Below are positions 16,912 through 26,553 of a DNA stretch of 64,000 nt, piece after piece. Each line of letters starts with the position of its first letter. The first letter of the stretch is position 1. The position numbers were made by a program, and so were the translations under genes. Below the pieces are notes generated by a model. That model searched no databases, was not told where the DNA came from, and saw only the letters and a program-made list of their open reading frames with translations. The stretch is taken from assembly GCF_029892685.1 (NCBI RefSeq), contig NZ_JARXVD010000024.1, forward strand, positions 23,534-87,533. The letters run 5' to 3'. This DNA is from Mycobacterium sp. OTB74 (lineage in GTDB: Bacteria; Actinomycetota; Actinomycetes; Mycobacteriales; Mycobacteriaceae).

Positions 16912-17994
16912 CTAATCCTCGACGCGAAGTTCGTTGCGGATGTCGTAGCGGACGTCATTGCCACCGGCCTCGCGGGCCCGTTCCATCGCCCGCGCGGCTG
17001 CCGCCAGCAACGCGTCGATGACGACCTGCGGCGGGTGGGCGGTCAGTGGCGCCAGCGGCGTAGACACCACGCCGATACTTGCGGTTACCCGTGACGGCGT
17101 GGATTTCATTGCGCCCTGCACCCGATCGATCAACGGTGAGGCATCCGGCGTGGTGAAGGTATCTGCGATGATGAATTCGCTGTCGGTGATATGCGCGGCA
17201 ATCGCATTGCGGCGCACCGTTTCCCGCAGTGCCTTGCTGACGTCGATCCGGGCCTGATTCGCCCGGCGGACGCCGGAAACCGATATCAGGACCGGCAGAC
17301 TGTCGATGCTGACCATGGCGAGCACCAGGTGCCGGTCGTCCTGACGGTTGCGGGCAGCCAAGAGGTTGGCTGCACGGGCGTAGAGGCCGGCGGTGTTCAG
17401 CAGTCCGGTCAGCGGTTCGATCTCACCGTGCTGGATGTCGTTGGAGTTGAGTCGGATGGCCACCCGGCAGGTGAAATACACGAAGACGTTGAGCAGCCCG
17501 ATCACCAGCGTGGCGCATACGGCCAGCATCGGGTCGTGGGTACCGAGCCTGACTGCCGTCCAGAGCATGGTGGCCGAGGCCATGGTCCACAGCACTGCCA
17601 GCGTCCTGGGCTGGTGCAGAAAGGCGATGTAGGTACTGCCGAAAATATAGGTGGTCGCGGTCAGCAGGCCGAGCAGCGGATTGGACATGATCAAGCACGC
17701 GACGCTGGTCCAGACTCCGCCGAGGATGACGGAGACCGCCGATACGCGCCGCGACGGCCAGGCGTGGGGCCGCAGCCAGATCGCGGCGGAAATCACGCAG
17801 AACAACGCGATGCCGGCGGCCAGAGTTTCGGGAACGACACCATGCGGCCCCATGGGGCTGGCGATGAGTAGTGCCGGGACGAAACCCATACCCAGATTGA
17901 GGAAGGCGATGACCCGGGAGACCCGGGCCTGCAGTCCGCGCGCGGCCAATTCGGCAGTCAGCCAGTAATAGTGGTCCTGTCTGCTTTTGCTCAC
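16912..17994 (-). CDS. Membrane protein with degenerate GGDEF domain
   Basis: About 360 residues: five or six membrane helices up to about 190, then a GGDEF-fold domain (EPLTGLLNTAGLYARAANLL onward). The catalytic GGDEF loop reads TDSEF, so diguanylate cyclase activity is unlikely; the later ASIGVV strand is kept. It probably senses a ligand or acts as a regulator. Start: GTG at 17994 gives SKSRQDHYYWLTAEL, the usual opening of this mycobacterial group, with GGGGGG just upstream; GTG at 18054 would add 20 residues. Confidence 0.78.
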   Translation of the reverse strand: MSKSRQDHYYWLTAELAARGLQARVSRVIAFLNLGMGFVPALLIASPMGPHGVVPETLAAGIALFCVISAAIWLRPHAWPSRRVSAVSVILGGVWTSVACLIMSNPLLGLLTATTYIFGSTYIAFLHQPRTLAVLWTMASATMLWTAVRLGTHDPMLAVCATLVIGLLNVFVYFTCRVAIRLNSNDIQHGEIEPLTGLLNTAGLYARAANLLAARNRQDDRHLVLAMVSIDSLPVLISVSGVRRANQARIDVSKALRETVRRNAIAAHITDSEFIIADTFTTPDASPLIDRVQGAMKSTPSRVTASIGVVSTPLAPLTAHPPQVVIDALLAAAARAMERAREAGGNDVRYDIRNELRVED

Positions 17995-18323
17995 CACGCC
18001 CCCCGACGGTGCCCCGGGCCCGGCAATCGGTGAACCCGACGGCGTGAACTGCACCGATGCATAAGGAGCAGACTAACAATCGCATTTGGTGGCCATGGCC
18101 GTCTGCGACAAACTCGGTACCGGCGGTTCAGTGCGTGCGGTGGTGGGCGAGCACCCGGCCGGTGCGGGCCGATGGCGTGTCGCAGGACCTCCGACCTGAC
18201 TTTCGTAAGGTAATCGAAATTTACTGTGCTGCAACTTCTTTGGCTGCGCTCGGCTGATATTCCGCGGACTGGCGGGGTGTCGTGGTTCGAAGATTGTTCG
18301 CCAACACACCGCCATGCCAACTC
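17995..18323. other. Non-coding gap between the GGDEF-like gene and furA
   Basis: 329 bp without a convincing gene. It must contain the promoter of the GGDEF-like gene. TAAGGTAA at 18206-18213 matches half of an IdeR box, but the other half is poor. An AT-richer patch at 18200-18240 is the only other feature noticed. Confidence 0.5.
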
Positions 18324-18352
18324 TTGACTGATTCCAAAAAAGCGCGTAGAAG
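18324..18352 (+). promoter_or_regulatory. furA promoter (SigA-like), leaderless transcript predicted
   Basis: TTGACT (18324-18329) and TAGAAG (18347-18352) are spaced by 17 bp. Transcription would start about 7 nt later, at or next to the GTG of furA (18360), so a leaderless mRNA is expected. The AT-rich spacer (GATTCCAAAAAAG) corresponds to the region FurA is known to bind for autoregulation in mycobacteria. Confidence 0.75.
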
Positions 18353-18359
18353 TGAAGAC

Positions 18360-18803
18360 GTGACATTGGACTACACGGAGCAGCTGCGGACCGCAGATCT
18401 TCGTGTGACACGCCCCCGCCTGGCGGTGCTGGAGGTGGTTTGCGGGCATCCGCATGCTGACACCGAGACCATCTTCGACGCGGTGCGCGGCGTTCTGCCC
18501 GATGTCTCCAGACAGGCTGTCTACGACGTGCTTGCCGCGCTCACTACCGCGGGTCTGGTGCGGCGGATCCAGCCTTCCGGCTCGGTCGCCAGATACGAGT
18601 CCCGGGTCGGCGACAACCATCACCATGTGGTGTGCCGATCGTGCGGGGTCATCGCCGATATCGACTGCGCGGTGGGCGAGGCCCCGTGCCTGACCCCGGC
18701 AGACACCAACGGTGCTCTTGACGGTTTCGTGCTCGACGAGGCCGAAGTCATCTACTGGGGTTTGTGCCCCGACTGCGTGGCTGCAACAACTTCGAAAACG
18801 TAG
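18360..18803 (+). CDS. furA: Ferric uptake-family regulator FurA
   Basis: 147 residues from GTG 18360. Nearly the mycobacterial FurA sequence: YTEQLRTADLRVTRPRLAVLE, HPHADTETIF, DVSRQAVYDVLAAL (recognition helix), RYESRVGDNHHHVVCRSCG (regulatory metal site, CxxC Zn site) and WGLCPDC. Represses itself and katG; oxidation relieves repression. It lies 51 bp upstream of katG and is expected to be co-transcribed with it. A longer in-frame start at 18282 would run through the promoter and is rejected. Confidence 0.95.
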   Translation: MTLDYTEQLRTADLRVTRPRLAVLEVVCGHPHADTETIFDAVRGVLPDVSRQAVYDVLAALTTAGLVRRIQPSGSVARYESRVGDNHHHVVCRSCGVIADIDCAVGEAPCLTPADTNGALDGFVLDEAEVIYWGLCPDCVAATTSKT

Positions 18804-18854
18804 GGATCACATCCGTGATCACAGCCCAATTCACCACTCCCGGAAGGAAATGCA

Positions 18855-21026
<2,172 letters not shown>

Positions 21027-21040
21027 TTAAACCCGACTCA

Positions 21041-21072
21041 GTACCCCGTGAGCCATTCGGCTCACGGGGTAC
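21041..21072 (+). terminator. Terminator hairpin after katG
   Basis: Perfect 14-bp inverted repeat GTACCCCGTGAGCC (21041-21054) / GGCTCACGGGGTAC (21059-21072) with a 4-nt loop, 15 bp after the katG stop. The tail TGTGCTTT is only weakly T-rich. It ends 9 bp before the start of the next gene, so it could also act on the LysR mRNA leader. Confidence 0.85.
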
Positions 21073-21081
21073 TGTGCTTTG

Positions 21082-21954
21082 GTGCATCTGGACGAACTGC
21101 AATGGTTCGTTGTGCTGGCCGAAACCGAGCACGTCACCGAGGCGGCCGCTGAATTGGGCATCACCCAGCCGACCCTGTCGCGGGCTCTGTTGCGGCTGGA
21201 AAAGCACGTCGGCACAACACTTTTCGATCGCGTCGGGCGCCGGCTGCGGCTGAACGCCTGCGGCCAGGTGCTGTTGGAGCATGCCCGACGGGCGATGGCC
21301 GAGTTCGATGTCGCACAGAGCCGGATCGACGCCCTGCTGGACCCGGACCGCGGATTGGTGCGGTTGGCATTCCTGCACTCGATGGCCAATTGGTTCGTGC
21401 CGGATGCGTTGCGGCGGTTCCGCTCTGATGCCCCGGCCGTGCGGTTCGAGCTGTTTCAGGGCGCCGCGCACGACATCGCCGAGCGGTTGTACTCCGGGCA
21501 GGCGGACCTGGCGATCACCTCACCACGCCCGACGCGGATTCCCTGTTCGTGGCGGGTGCTCTATGTCGAGCGACTGTGCCTGGCGGTTCCGGCCGAACAC
21601 CGGCTGGCCGAGCGCGCGCGAGTCCGGCTGAATGAGGCCGCCGACGAGCCGTTTATCACCCTGTTGCCGGATTTCGGCCTGCGTCAGTTGACCGACCAGG
21701 TCTGGGCGGAAAGCGGTATCGCACCCGAGATCGCGTTCGAAGCCATGGAGATTCCAGCGATGGAGGGGCTGGTCGCGGCCGGATTCGGGGTGGCGGTGAT
21801 GCCGCTGCCGCGGCCTGGTCGCGGCGACCCTTCGATGCGTTACCTTCCGTTGGCCAACTCCAAGGTCAAGCGCGAGGTCGGGATGGCCTGGGTCGACGGC
21901 CGTGCGCTGGTCCCGGCCGCAGAGCGGTTCGCACAGTTCGTGACGGCCGAATAG
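21082..21954 (+). CDS. LysR-family transcriptional regulator (YnfL-like)
   Basis: About 290 residues: N-terminal winged helix (LQWFVVLAETEHVTEAAAELGITQP, LSRALLRLEKHVG), then the two-lobed effector domain (LVRLAFLHSMANWFVPDALRRF). Start is GTG 21082 or TTG 21079, immediately after the katG terminator. The next gene on the same strand is a YnfM-type MFS exporter; in E. coli ynfL (LysR) and ynfM (MFS) are also neighbours, so control of the transporter is likely. A perfect 11-bp inverted repeat lies between them. Confidence 0.85.
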   Translation: MHLDELQWFVVLAETEHVTEAAAELGITQPTLSRALLRLEKHVGTTLFDRVGRRLRLNACGQVLLEHARRAMAEFDVAQSRIDALLDPDRGLVRLAFLHSMANWFVPDALRRFRSDAPAVRFELFQGAAHDIAERLYSGQADLAITSPRPTRIPCSWRVLYVERLCLAVPAEHRLAERARVRLNEAADEPFITLLPDFGLRQLTDQVWAESGIAPEIAFEAMEIPAMEGLVAAGFGVAVMPLPRPGRGDPSMRYLPLANSKVKREVGMAWVDGRALVPAAERFAQFVTAE

Positions 21955-21965
21955 GCCGAGCGAGG

Positions 21966-21994
21966 CTGATTCATGCCCTATATGCATGAATCAG
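21966..21994. promoter_or_regulatory. Palindromic operator candidate between LysR and MFS genes
   Basis: CTGATTCATGC (21966-21976) and GCATGAATCAG (21984-21994) form a perfect 11-bp inverted repeat with a 7-bp spacer, AT-rich against the genome. ATGAATCAG/TTCAT elements recur just downstream (TTCATGTATTGG). It sits 31 bp before the MFS start, suiting a LysR regulatory site. A terminator is possible but the stem is AT-rich and has no T tract. Confidence 0.55.
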
Positions 21995-22025
21995 CCGAAT
22001 TTCATGTATTGGACACATTGCATCG

Positions 22026-23258
22026 ATGGTTTCTAACGTTTCGTGGGTGACTGTCCACGCTCGAACTGAAGCCCATCTGTGGACGGGCCGTCAACGTGGC
22101 TCGTCAGAGTACCGGTCGCTGCTCGCTGCGCTGTTCTGCGCTGGGGTGGCGACCTTTGCGCAGCTGTACTCGCCGCAGGCGGTACTGCCGTTGATCGCGC
22201 GCAGCTTGCACACGGGCGCTGCCGCGTCGGCTCTGATGGTGTCGGCGTCGACCATCGGGTTGGCGATCGGTGTCATCGGGTGGTCGGCGCTGGCCGACCA
22301 CATCGGGCGGGTGCGTGCGATGTCGATATCAGTCGGCGTGGCAACGGTTTTGGGTCTGCTGGTGCCATTTGTCCCGACGTTTCAGCTATTGCTGGGTGGG
22401 CGGTTTGTCGAGGGATTGGCACTGGGTGGGGTGCCGGCTATCGCCGTGGCGTATCTGACCGAGGAAATCGAATCCGGACATGCGGCGCGGGCCGCTGGTA
22501 CCTACGTTGCGGGCACCACCATCGGCGGGTTGGCCGGGCGGTTGGTATCGGCGCCGGTAGGGGAGGTGCTCGGCTGGCGGTGGGGCATGTTCAGCGTCGG
22601 ATTGCTTTGCAGCGCAGCGGCTGTCGGCTTCGTGAGGTTGGCACCGGTGCCGCGTGGATTTGTGCCGGCGCGTGGCGGCGACGAAGGGTCGCTTGTGCAG
22701 CGGCTGCTGGCGAACCTACGCTCCGGCCGGCAACTGGCGCTGTATCTGCAGGGGTTCCTACTCATGGGCGGCTTCGTGGCGATGTACAACTTCCTGGGTT
22801 TCCGGTTGAGCGCGGCGCCATTCAATCTGTCGCAGGCGGTCGTCAGCTTGGTGTTCGTGGCGTACCTGGCCGGCACCTGGGCCTCGGCGCGGGCCGGGGC
22901 CGCGGCCAGCCAGTACGGGCGTCGCCCGGTGCTGTTGGGTTCGATTGCGGTGATGGTCATCGGAGTGGCAATTACCTTGAGCTACAACGTGGTTGTGGTG
23001 CTCGTCGGGCTGCTGGTGGCGACGGCCGGGTTCTTCGGTGCCCATGCCATTGCCTCAGGGTGGATCGGTCAGGTGGCCTTGGTGGGCAAGGCGCAGGCCT
23101 CGTCGCTGTACAACTTGGCGTACTACGCCGGCTCCAGTGTCATCGGCTGGTTTGGTGGGATCGCGTTGGACGCGGCAGGCTGGAAAGCCGTCGCGGGCAC
23201 GATTCTGGTCCTGGAGGTCGTCGCCGGTCTGGCCGCCGCTGCGATCCTAAGGGATTGA
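22026..23258 (+). CDS. MFS transporter, YnfM-like drug/metabolite exporter
   Basis: 410 residues and 12 predicted helices: FAQLYSPQAVLPLIAR in helix 1, the loop 2-3 MFS motif as DHIGRVRAMS, and GGRFVEGLALGGVPAIAVAYLTEEI before helix 5. The C-terminal half repeats the pattern (SQYGRRPVLLGS). ATG at 22026; in-frame methionines or valines downstream are possible because the first 28 residues are poorly hydrophobic. Likely controlled by the LysR protein encoded upstream. Confidence 0.85.
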   Translation: MVSNVSWVTVHARTEAHLWTGRQRGSSEYRSLLAALFCAGVATFAQLYSPQAVLPLIARSLHTGAAASALMVSASTIGLAIGVIGWSALADHIGRVRAMSISVGVATVLGLLVPFVPTFQLLLGGRFVEGLALGGVPAIAVAYLTEEIESGHAARAAGTYVAGTTIGGLAGRLVSAPVGEVLGWRWGMFSVGLLCSAAAVGFVRLAPVPRGFVPARGGDEGSLVQRLLANLRSGRQLALYLQGFLLMGGFVAMYNFLGFRLSAAPFNLSQAVVSLVFVAYLAGTWASARAGAAASQYGRRPVLLGSIAVMVIGVAITLSYNVVVVLVGLLVATAGFFGAHAIASGWIGQVALVGKAQASSLYNLAYYAGSSVIGWFGGIALDAAGWKAVAGTILVLEVVAGLAAAAILRD

Positions 23259-23303
23259 GCGGAGCTGCCATCGACGTCGTAAGCCACGCCGGCGCCGCGA
23301 ACC

Positions 23304-23960
23304 TCAGCCGGTCCTGCGCTCGACGCGCTCCTTGATCTTGTCCGACAACGATTCGGCCGCAAGCAGACTCGGCAGCAAGTCCGGTTCGAGGGTGAGCGCG
23401 CGAAACACCCGGGCGACGGTGACATCGTGCTCCGGGCGTTCGACCACGGTGATGCTGGCACCGGCGCGCAGCACGCCGGGCGCGATCACCCGAAGGTAGG
23501 CCCCCGGCACTGCCCTCGCGGTGAAAGTCTTGACCCACCCGCCGATCTCAAGCCAGGCGGCGAAGGTCCGGCAGGGGATCCGTGGCTCGGAGACCTCCAG
23601 CAATGGCCCGCCGTCGCCGATCTGCCAGCGCTCGCCGATCAGGGCGTTGGTCACCTCAAGGCCGGTGGTGGTGATGTTCTCGCCGAACGAGCCGTTGGTC
23701 AGGGCCCGATCGAGGTGAATTTGCCACTCGTCGAGGTCTTCCCGGGCGTACGCGTACACCGCCTGGTCATCGCCGCCGTGCACTTGATGGTCTCCGATGG
23801 TGTCGCCGACCAGACCGCTGCCGAGTCCGGTGTGCATGGGGCCGGGGGCGCGCACCGCAATAGCGTCGGCCGTCGGTTGCTTGTCGATACCGGTGATCAG
23901 ATGCACTTTGTCGGGATTCGGCCGCGGGTGCGCCAGATTCACCGTCAAGACCGATGCCAT
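23304..23960 (-). CDS. MOSC-domain protein (YiiM-like)
   Basis: 218 residues. MOSC features: VGDTIGDHQVHGGDDQAVYAYAREDL, GSFGENITTTGLEV, IGERWQIGD, and the conserved Cys in EPRIPCRTFA that carries sulphur or molybdenum cofactor in this superfamily; a short C-terminal alpha-helical tail follows. YiiM proteins reduce N-hydroxylated bases such as 6-N-hydroxylaminopurine. ATG at 23960. Confidence 0.85.
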   Translation of the reverse strand: MASVLTVNLAHPRPNPDKVHLITGIDKQPTADAIAVRAPGPMHTGLGSGLVGDTIGDHQVHGGDDQAVYAYAREDLDEWQIHLDRALTNGSFGENITTTGLEVTNALIGERWQIGDGGPLLEVSEPRIPCRTFAAWLEIGGWVKTFTARAVPGAYLRVIAPGVLRAGASITVVERPEHDVTVARVFRALTLEPDLLPSLLAAESLSDKIKERVERRTG

Positions 23961-24325
23961 GGAGCAAGCGTAGTTCGGTTATCGATGCTTTTCTTGATGC
24001 GCGGCACTGTGCGCAGCCGGTAGCGTTTGCGCTCGGCAGGGGCTGGCCAGTGTGACGAAAACCCGAAATCGATTGCAGCCGATAACCATTCGATCACATT
24101 TTCGACAATAATCTCGCGTGGACCCGCCGTGGTGTGGGATAGCGGCGCCGATTGGGGTAGAAGTGACTGTAGTGAAATATGTGAATGGATGGACCCCCGG
24201 GTTCGTAGCCCTCCGGATGTGACGCGACGTGCGTGCGTCCGAGCACCGCACCCATGTTTCACCTGGTTGGTTGTGAAACCGGCGATGACATCTTTGCGCC
24301 GCCGGAACGAGGAGAGGCGGTCGAG
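23961..24325. other. Non-coding gap with an inverted repeat before the ripD-like gene
   Basis: 365 bp with no plausible gene on either strand. It holds the promoters of the MOSC gene (minus) and the RipD-like gene (plus). GTTTCAC (24256-24262) and GTGAAAC (24273-24279) form a 7-bp inverted repeat with a 10-bp spacer about 50 bp before the ripD-like start. The stretch 24055-24120 is AT-richer than its surroundings. Confidence 0.45.
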
Positions 24326-24976
24326 ATGCGACGCATATTTCTGTTGGTGATGAGCGTGGGCTTGCTGGTGGCACCTAGTTTGACGATGCCGGGCATTGCG
24401 GCGGCAGACGCCAACACCTGGACCGGCGGTACGCACCGGCAGGCCATCGACTTCGTGATCCAGCGCGCGCTTTCCCAGCGCGGCGTGCCGTTCGTCTACG
24501 GCGGCGGCACCGCCAACGGTCCGAGCCTGCCTCCGGCCAACGTCACCCCGGCGGCCGTCCCGCAGGCGGGCCTGCAGTCGATGGCGGCGCCCCAGGCCGC
24601 TGCTCCTCAGGCTCCGAACATCATCCCTGGGCTGGCCGGACTGTTCGCCCCGACCCCGGCGCCGGCAGCGTTGCCGGCGCCGGCTCCGACGACTCCCGGC
24701 TTCGACGCCTCCGGTCTGGTCCAGTACGCCTTCGCCGGCGTCGGCATCAAGCTGCCGCGTTCGTCGGGTGAGCAGTACAAGGTCGGTCGTAAGGTGACTG
24801 CGGCGCAAGCGCTTCCGGGCGATCTGATCTTCTATGGCCCGGCAGGCTCGCAGAGTGTGGCGCTGTTCGTGGGCAACGGGCAGATGATCGAGGGCACCGA
24901 GCCGTCGGTCACGGTGTCCCCGGTGCGGACCAGCGGCATGGACCCCTACTTGAGCCGCATCATCGACTGGCAGTAA
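24326..24976 (+). CDS. ripD: RipD-like secreted NlpC/P60 protein lacking catalytic residues
   Basis: 216 residues with a clear signal peptide (RRIFLLVMSVGLLVAPSL ... AADA). The NlpC/P60 fold starts at QAIDFVIQRALSQRGVPFVYGGG, is interrupted by an Ala/Pro-rich insert (about 66-124), and resumes at FDASGLVQYAF. The catalytic Cys is Ala128 and the His position is Ser177 (SQSVALFVGNG), the same losses known in M. tuberculosis RipD (Rv1566c), which binds but does not cut peptidoglycan. It probably acts in the cell wall as a binding or regulatory protein. ATG 24326 has GGAGAGG upstream. Confidence 0.85.
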   Translation: MRRIFLLVMSVGLLVAPSLTMPGIAAADANTWTGGTHRQAIDFVIQRALSQRGVPFVYGGGTANGPSLPPANVTPAAVPQAGLQSMAAPQAAAPQAPNIIPGLAGLFAPTPAPAALPAPAPTTPGFDASGLVQYAFAGVGIKLPRSSGEQYKVGRKVTAAQALPGDLIFYGPAGSQSVALFVGNGQMIEGTEPSVTVSPVRTSGMDPYLSRIIDWQ

Positions 24977-25003
24977 CCCGCCGGCGGGGACCCGTGCGAT
25001 TTG

Positions 25004-25040
25004 GGCGTGTTTCGTAATGCTGACCGTTACGAAACACGCC
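25004..25040. promoter_or_regulatory. 14-bp perfect palindrome, operator or hairpin
   Basis: GGCGTGTTTCGTAA (25004-25017) and TTACGAAACACGCC (25027-25040) are exact inverted repeats around TGCTGACCG. It lies 27 bp after the ripD-like stop and 27 bp before the next start, overlapping where a -35 element for that gene would be (a TAAATT -10-like hexamer follows at 25048). It has no T tract, so a repressor operator is at least as likely as a terminator. Confidence 0.55.
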
Positions 25041-25066
25041 TGAATCGTAAATTAGACTGTTCGCTC

Positions 25067-25861
25067 GTGGGAATGCTCATCGGTTTCGTTCCGTGGATCG
25101 TCTACTGGATGCTGGTCGGCAATGTTCCGTGCAGCGTCTCGGCCGTCGTGGGGCTGGTCGTGGCGCTCGCGGCTTTCGCTCTGGGACGGGCAGCGCCGGG
25201 GTCCAAGGCTGAGTCGACCGAAGTCATTGAAATTGGCGCGGTCGCAACATTCTTCGTGGTGGCAGTGCTGACTTTCGCGATCGATCCTGATGTCGTGCAG
25301 CGGTGGCTGTTGCCGCTTACCGACGGTGGGTTACTTGCGACGGCGCTGGTCAGCGTGCTGATCGGACAGCCGTTCGTGCGCCCGTACGTCGCCGCCGGCC
25401 TGCCCGCCGATGTCGTCAAAACCGAACTGTTCGGCCGGATCGTGGGGCTGCTGTCCTGGATCTGGGTGGGAGCACTTGCTGCGATGACGGTGTCGGCGGC
25501 CATCCCGTCGGTCATCGACCCCGACAGCACCCTGTTCGACGCGAAGTCGCCGCTGTCCTACATCTGCTACTGGGTGGTGCCAACCGTGCTGCTGGCGATG
25601 GCGGCGTTGGTGTCCAAGGTGCTGCCGGACCGGATGACGGTCGGAATTGACGACGTCGCGCGCAAGACCACATTCGTCGCGTTCGCCGAAGCCGAGATCG
25701 ACCAGCTGATCTATCTGGCCCAGGAACACGCCAATCGTGAGGTCGGTCCTGGCAAGGAGGCCTACAACGTCCGGATCGGCGGCAAGGGCACTCCACTGGT
25801 CGGCGACGACACCCGGCAGTCTTGGCCGTCCACCTACAAGGTGCGCGACAAGCGACGCTGA
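25067..25861 (+). CDS. Conserved membrane protein, unknown function
   Basis: About 264 residues from GTG 25067 (or ATG 25073). Six membrane helices: GMLIGFVPWIVYWMLVG, VSAVVGLVVALAAFAL, IGAVATFFVVAVLTFAI, GLLATALVSVLIG, LSWIWVGALAAMTVSAAI and YICYWVVPTVLLAMAALV. These are followed by a cytosolic tail of about 70 residues (DDVARKTTFVAFAEAEIDQLIYLAQ). The upstream in-frame ATG would run through the palindrome and is rejected. Not recognised as a named family. Confidence 0.72.
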   Translation: MGMLIGFVPWIVYWMLVGNVPCSVSAVVGLVVALAAFALGRAAPGSKAESTEVIEIGAVATFFVVAVLTFAIDPDVVQRWLLPLTDGGLLATALVSVLIGQPFVRPYVAAGLPADVVKTELFGRIVGLLSWIWVGALAAMTVSAAIPSVIDPDSTLFDAKSPLSYICYWVVPTVLLAMAALVSKVLPDRMTVGIDDVARKTTFVAFAEAEIDQLIYLAQEHANREVGPGKEAYNVRIGGKGTPLVGDDTRQSWPSTYKVRDKRR

Positions 25862-25944
25862 GCAGCGAATGCAGACACCACCGCTGAGCGGTGAATCATG
25901 ACCCACCTGTACGGTGTCGGCGCCGTCTTGACACACTGTCGAAC

Positions 25945-26439
25945 ATGGCTCAGATAACACTGCGTGGTAACCCCATCAACACCGTCGGCGATCTGCCCGC
26001 GGTTGGCTCTCCGGCTCCGGCGTTCAGCCTGGTCGGCACCGACCTGGGGCCGGTGACCAACGATCAGTTCAGCGGTAAAGCCGTGGTGCTCAACATTTTT
26101 CCGTCGGTCGACACCCCGGTGTGCGCCGTCAGCGTGCGGACCTTCAACGAGCGTGCCGCCGCTTCGGGTGCCGCGGTCCTGTGCGTGTCCAACGACCTGC
26201 CGTTCGCACAGAAGCGGTTCTGTGGTTCCGAGGGCATCGAGAACGTCACCACCGCCTCGTCGTTCCGTGACAGCTTCGGTGAGGACTACGGCATTGCGCT
26301 GGCCGACGGTCCGATGGCCGGCCTACTGGCCCGCGGCGTCGTGGTGATCGGTGCCGACGGCAACGTCGTCTACACCGAGCTGGTTCCCGAGATCGGTCAG
26401 GAGCCCAATTACGACGCCGCGCTGGAAGCAGCGCAGTAA
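25945..26439 (+). CDS. tpx: Thiol peroxidase Tpx
   Basis: 164 residues, almost identical in pattern to mycobacterial Tpx (Rv1932): AQITLRGNPINTVGDLPAVG, FPSVDTPVCAVSVRTF and RFCGSEG. Peroxidatic Cys60 and resolving Cys93 are both present, with the extra Cys80 as in M. tuberculosis. It is an atypical two-Cys peroxiredoxin that reduces alkyl hydroperoxides and H2O2 with thioredoxin. ATG at 25945. A strong terminator follows. Confidence 0.96.
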   Translation: MAQITLRGNPINTVGDLPAVGSPAPAFSLVGTDLGPVTNDQFSGKAVVLNIFPSVDTPVCAVSVRTFNERAAASGAAVLCVSNDLPFAQKRFCGSEGIENVTTASSFRDSFGEDYGIALADGPMAGLLARGVVVIGADGNVVYTELVPEIGQEPNYDAALEAAQ

Positions 26440-26493
26440 GACACAGCCCTGGCGGCAGCCAAGTAGTCGAGACGACAACTCGCTTTTGATCAG

Positions 26494-26523
26494 ACGGGGC
26501 GCGTGCGTGGGCACGTGCCCCGT
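26494..26523 (+). terminator. Terminator hairpin after tpx
   Basis: ACGGGGCGCGTGC (26494-26506) pairs with GCACGTGCCCCGT (26511-26523), 13 bp with one G-T wobble, loop of four, followed by TTGTGG. It lies 55 bp after the tpx stop and 30 bp before the kinase start. Confidence 0.8.
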
Positions 26524-26553
26524 TTGTGGTATCTGATCGGGCATGATGGCTAG

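Noticed and set aside
18206..18224. IdeR-like half-site TAAGGTAATCGAAATTTAC upstream of furA
   Set aside because: Left half fits the consensus but the right half has several mismatches; it is also about 140 bp from furA.
24256..24279. GTTTCAC/GTGAAAC inverted repeat before ripD-like gene, and TTTCAC/GTGAAA at 48291-48305
   Set aside because: Short arms with different spacers; they could be chance and do not match a known mycobacterial operator such as that of MtrA.
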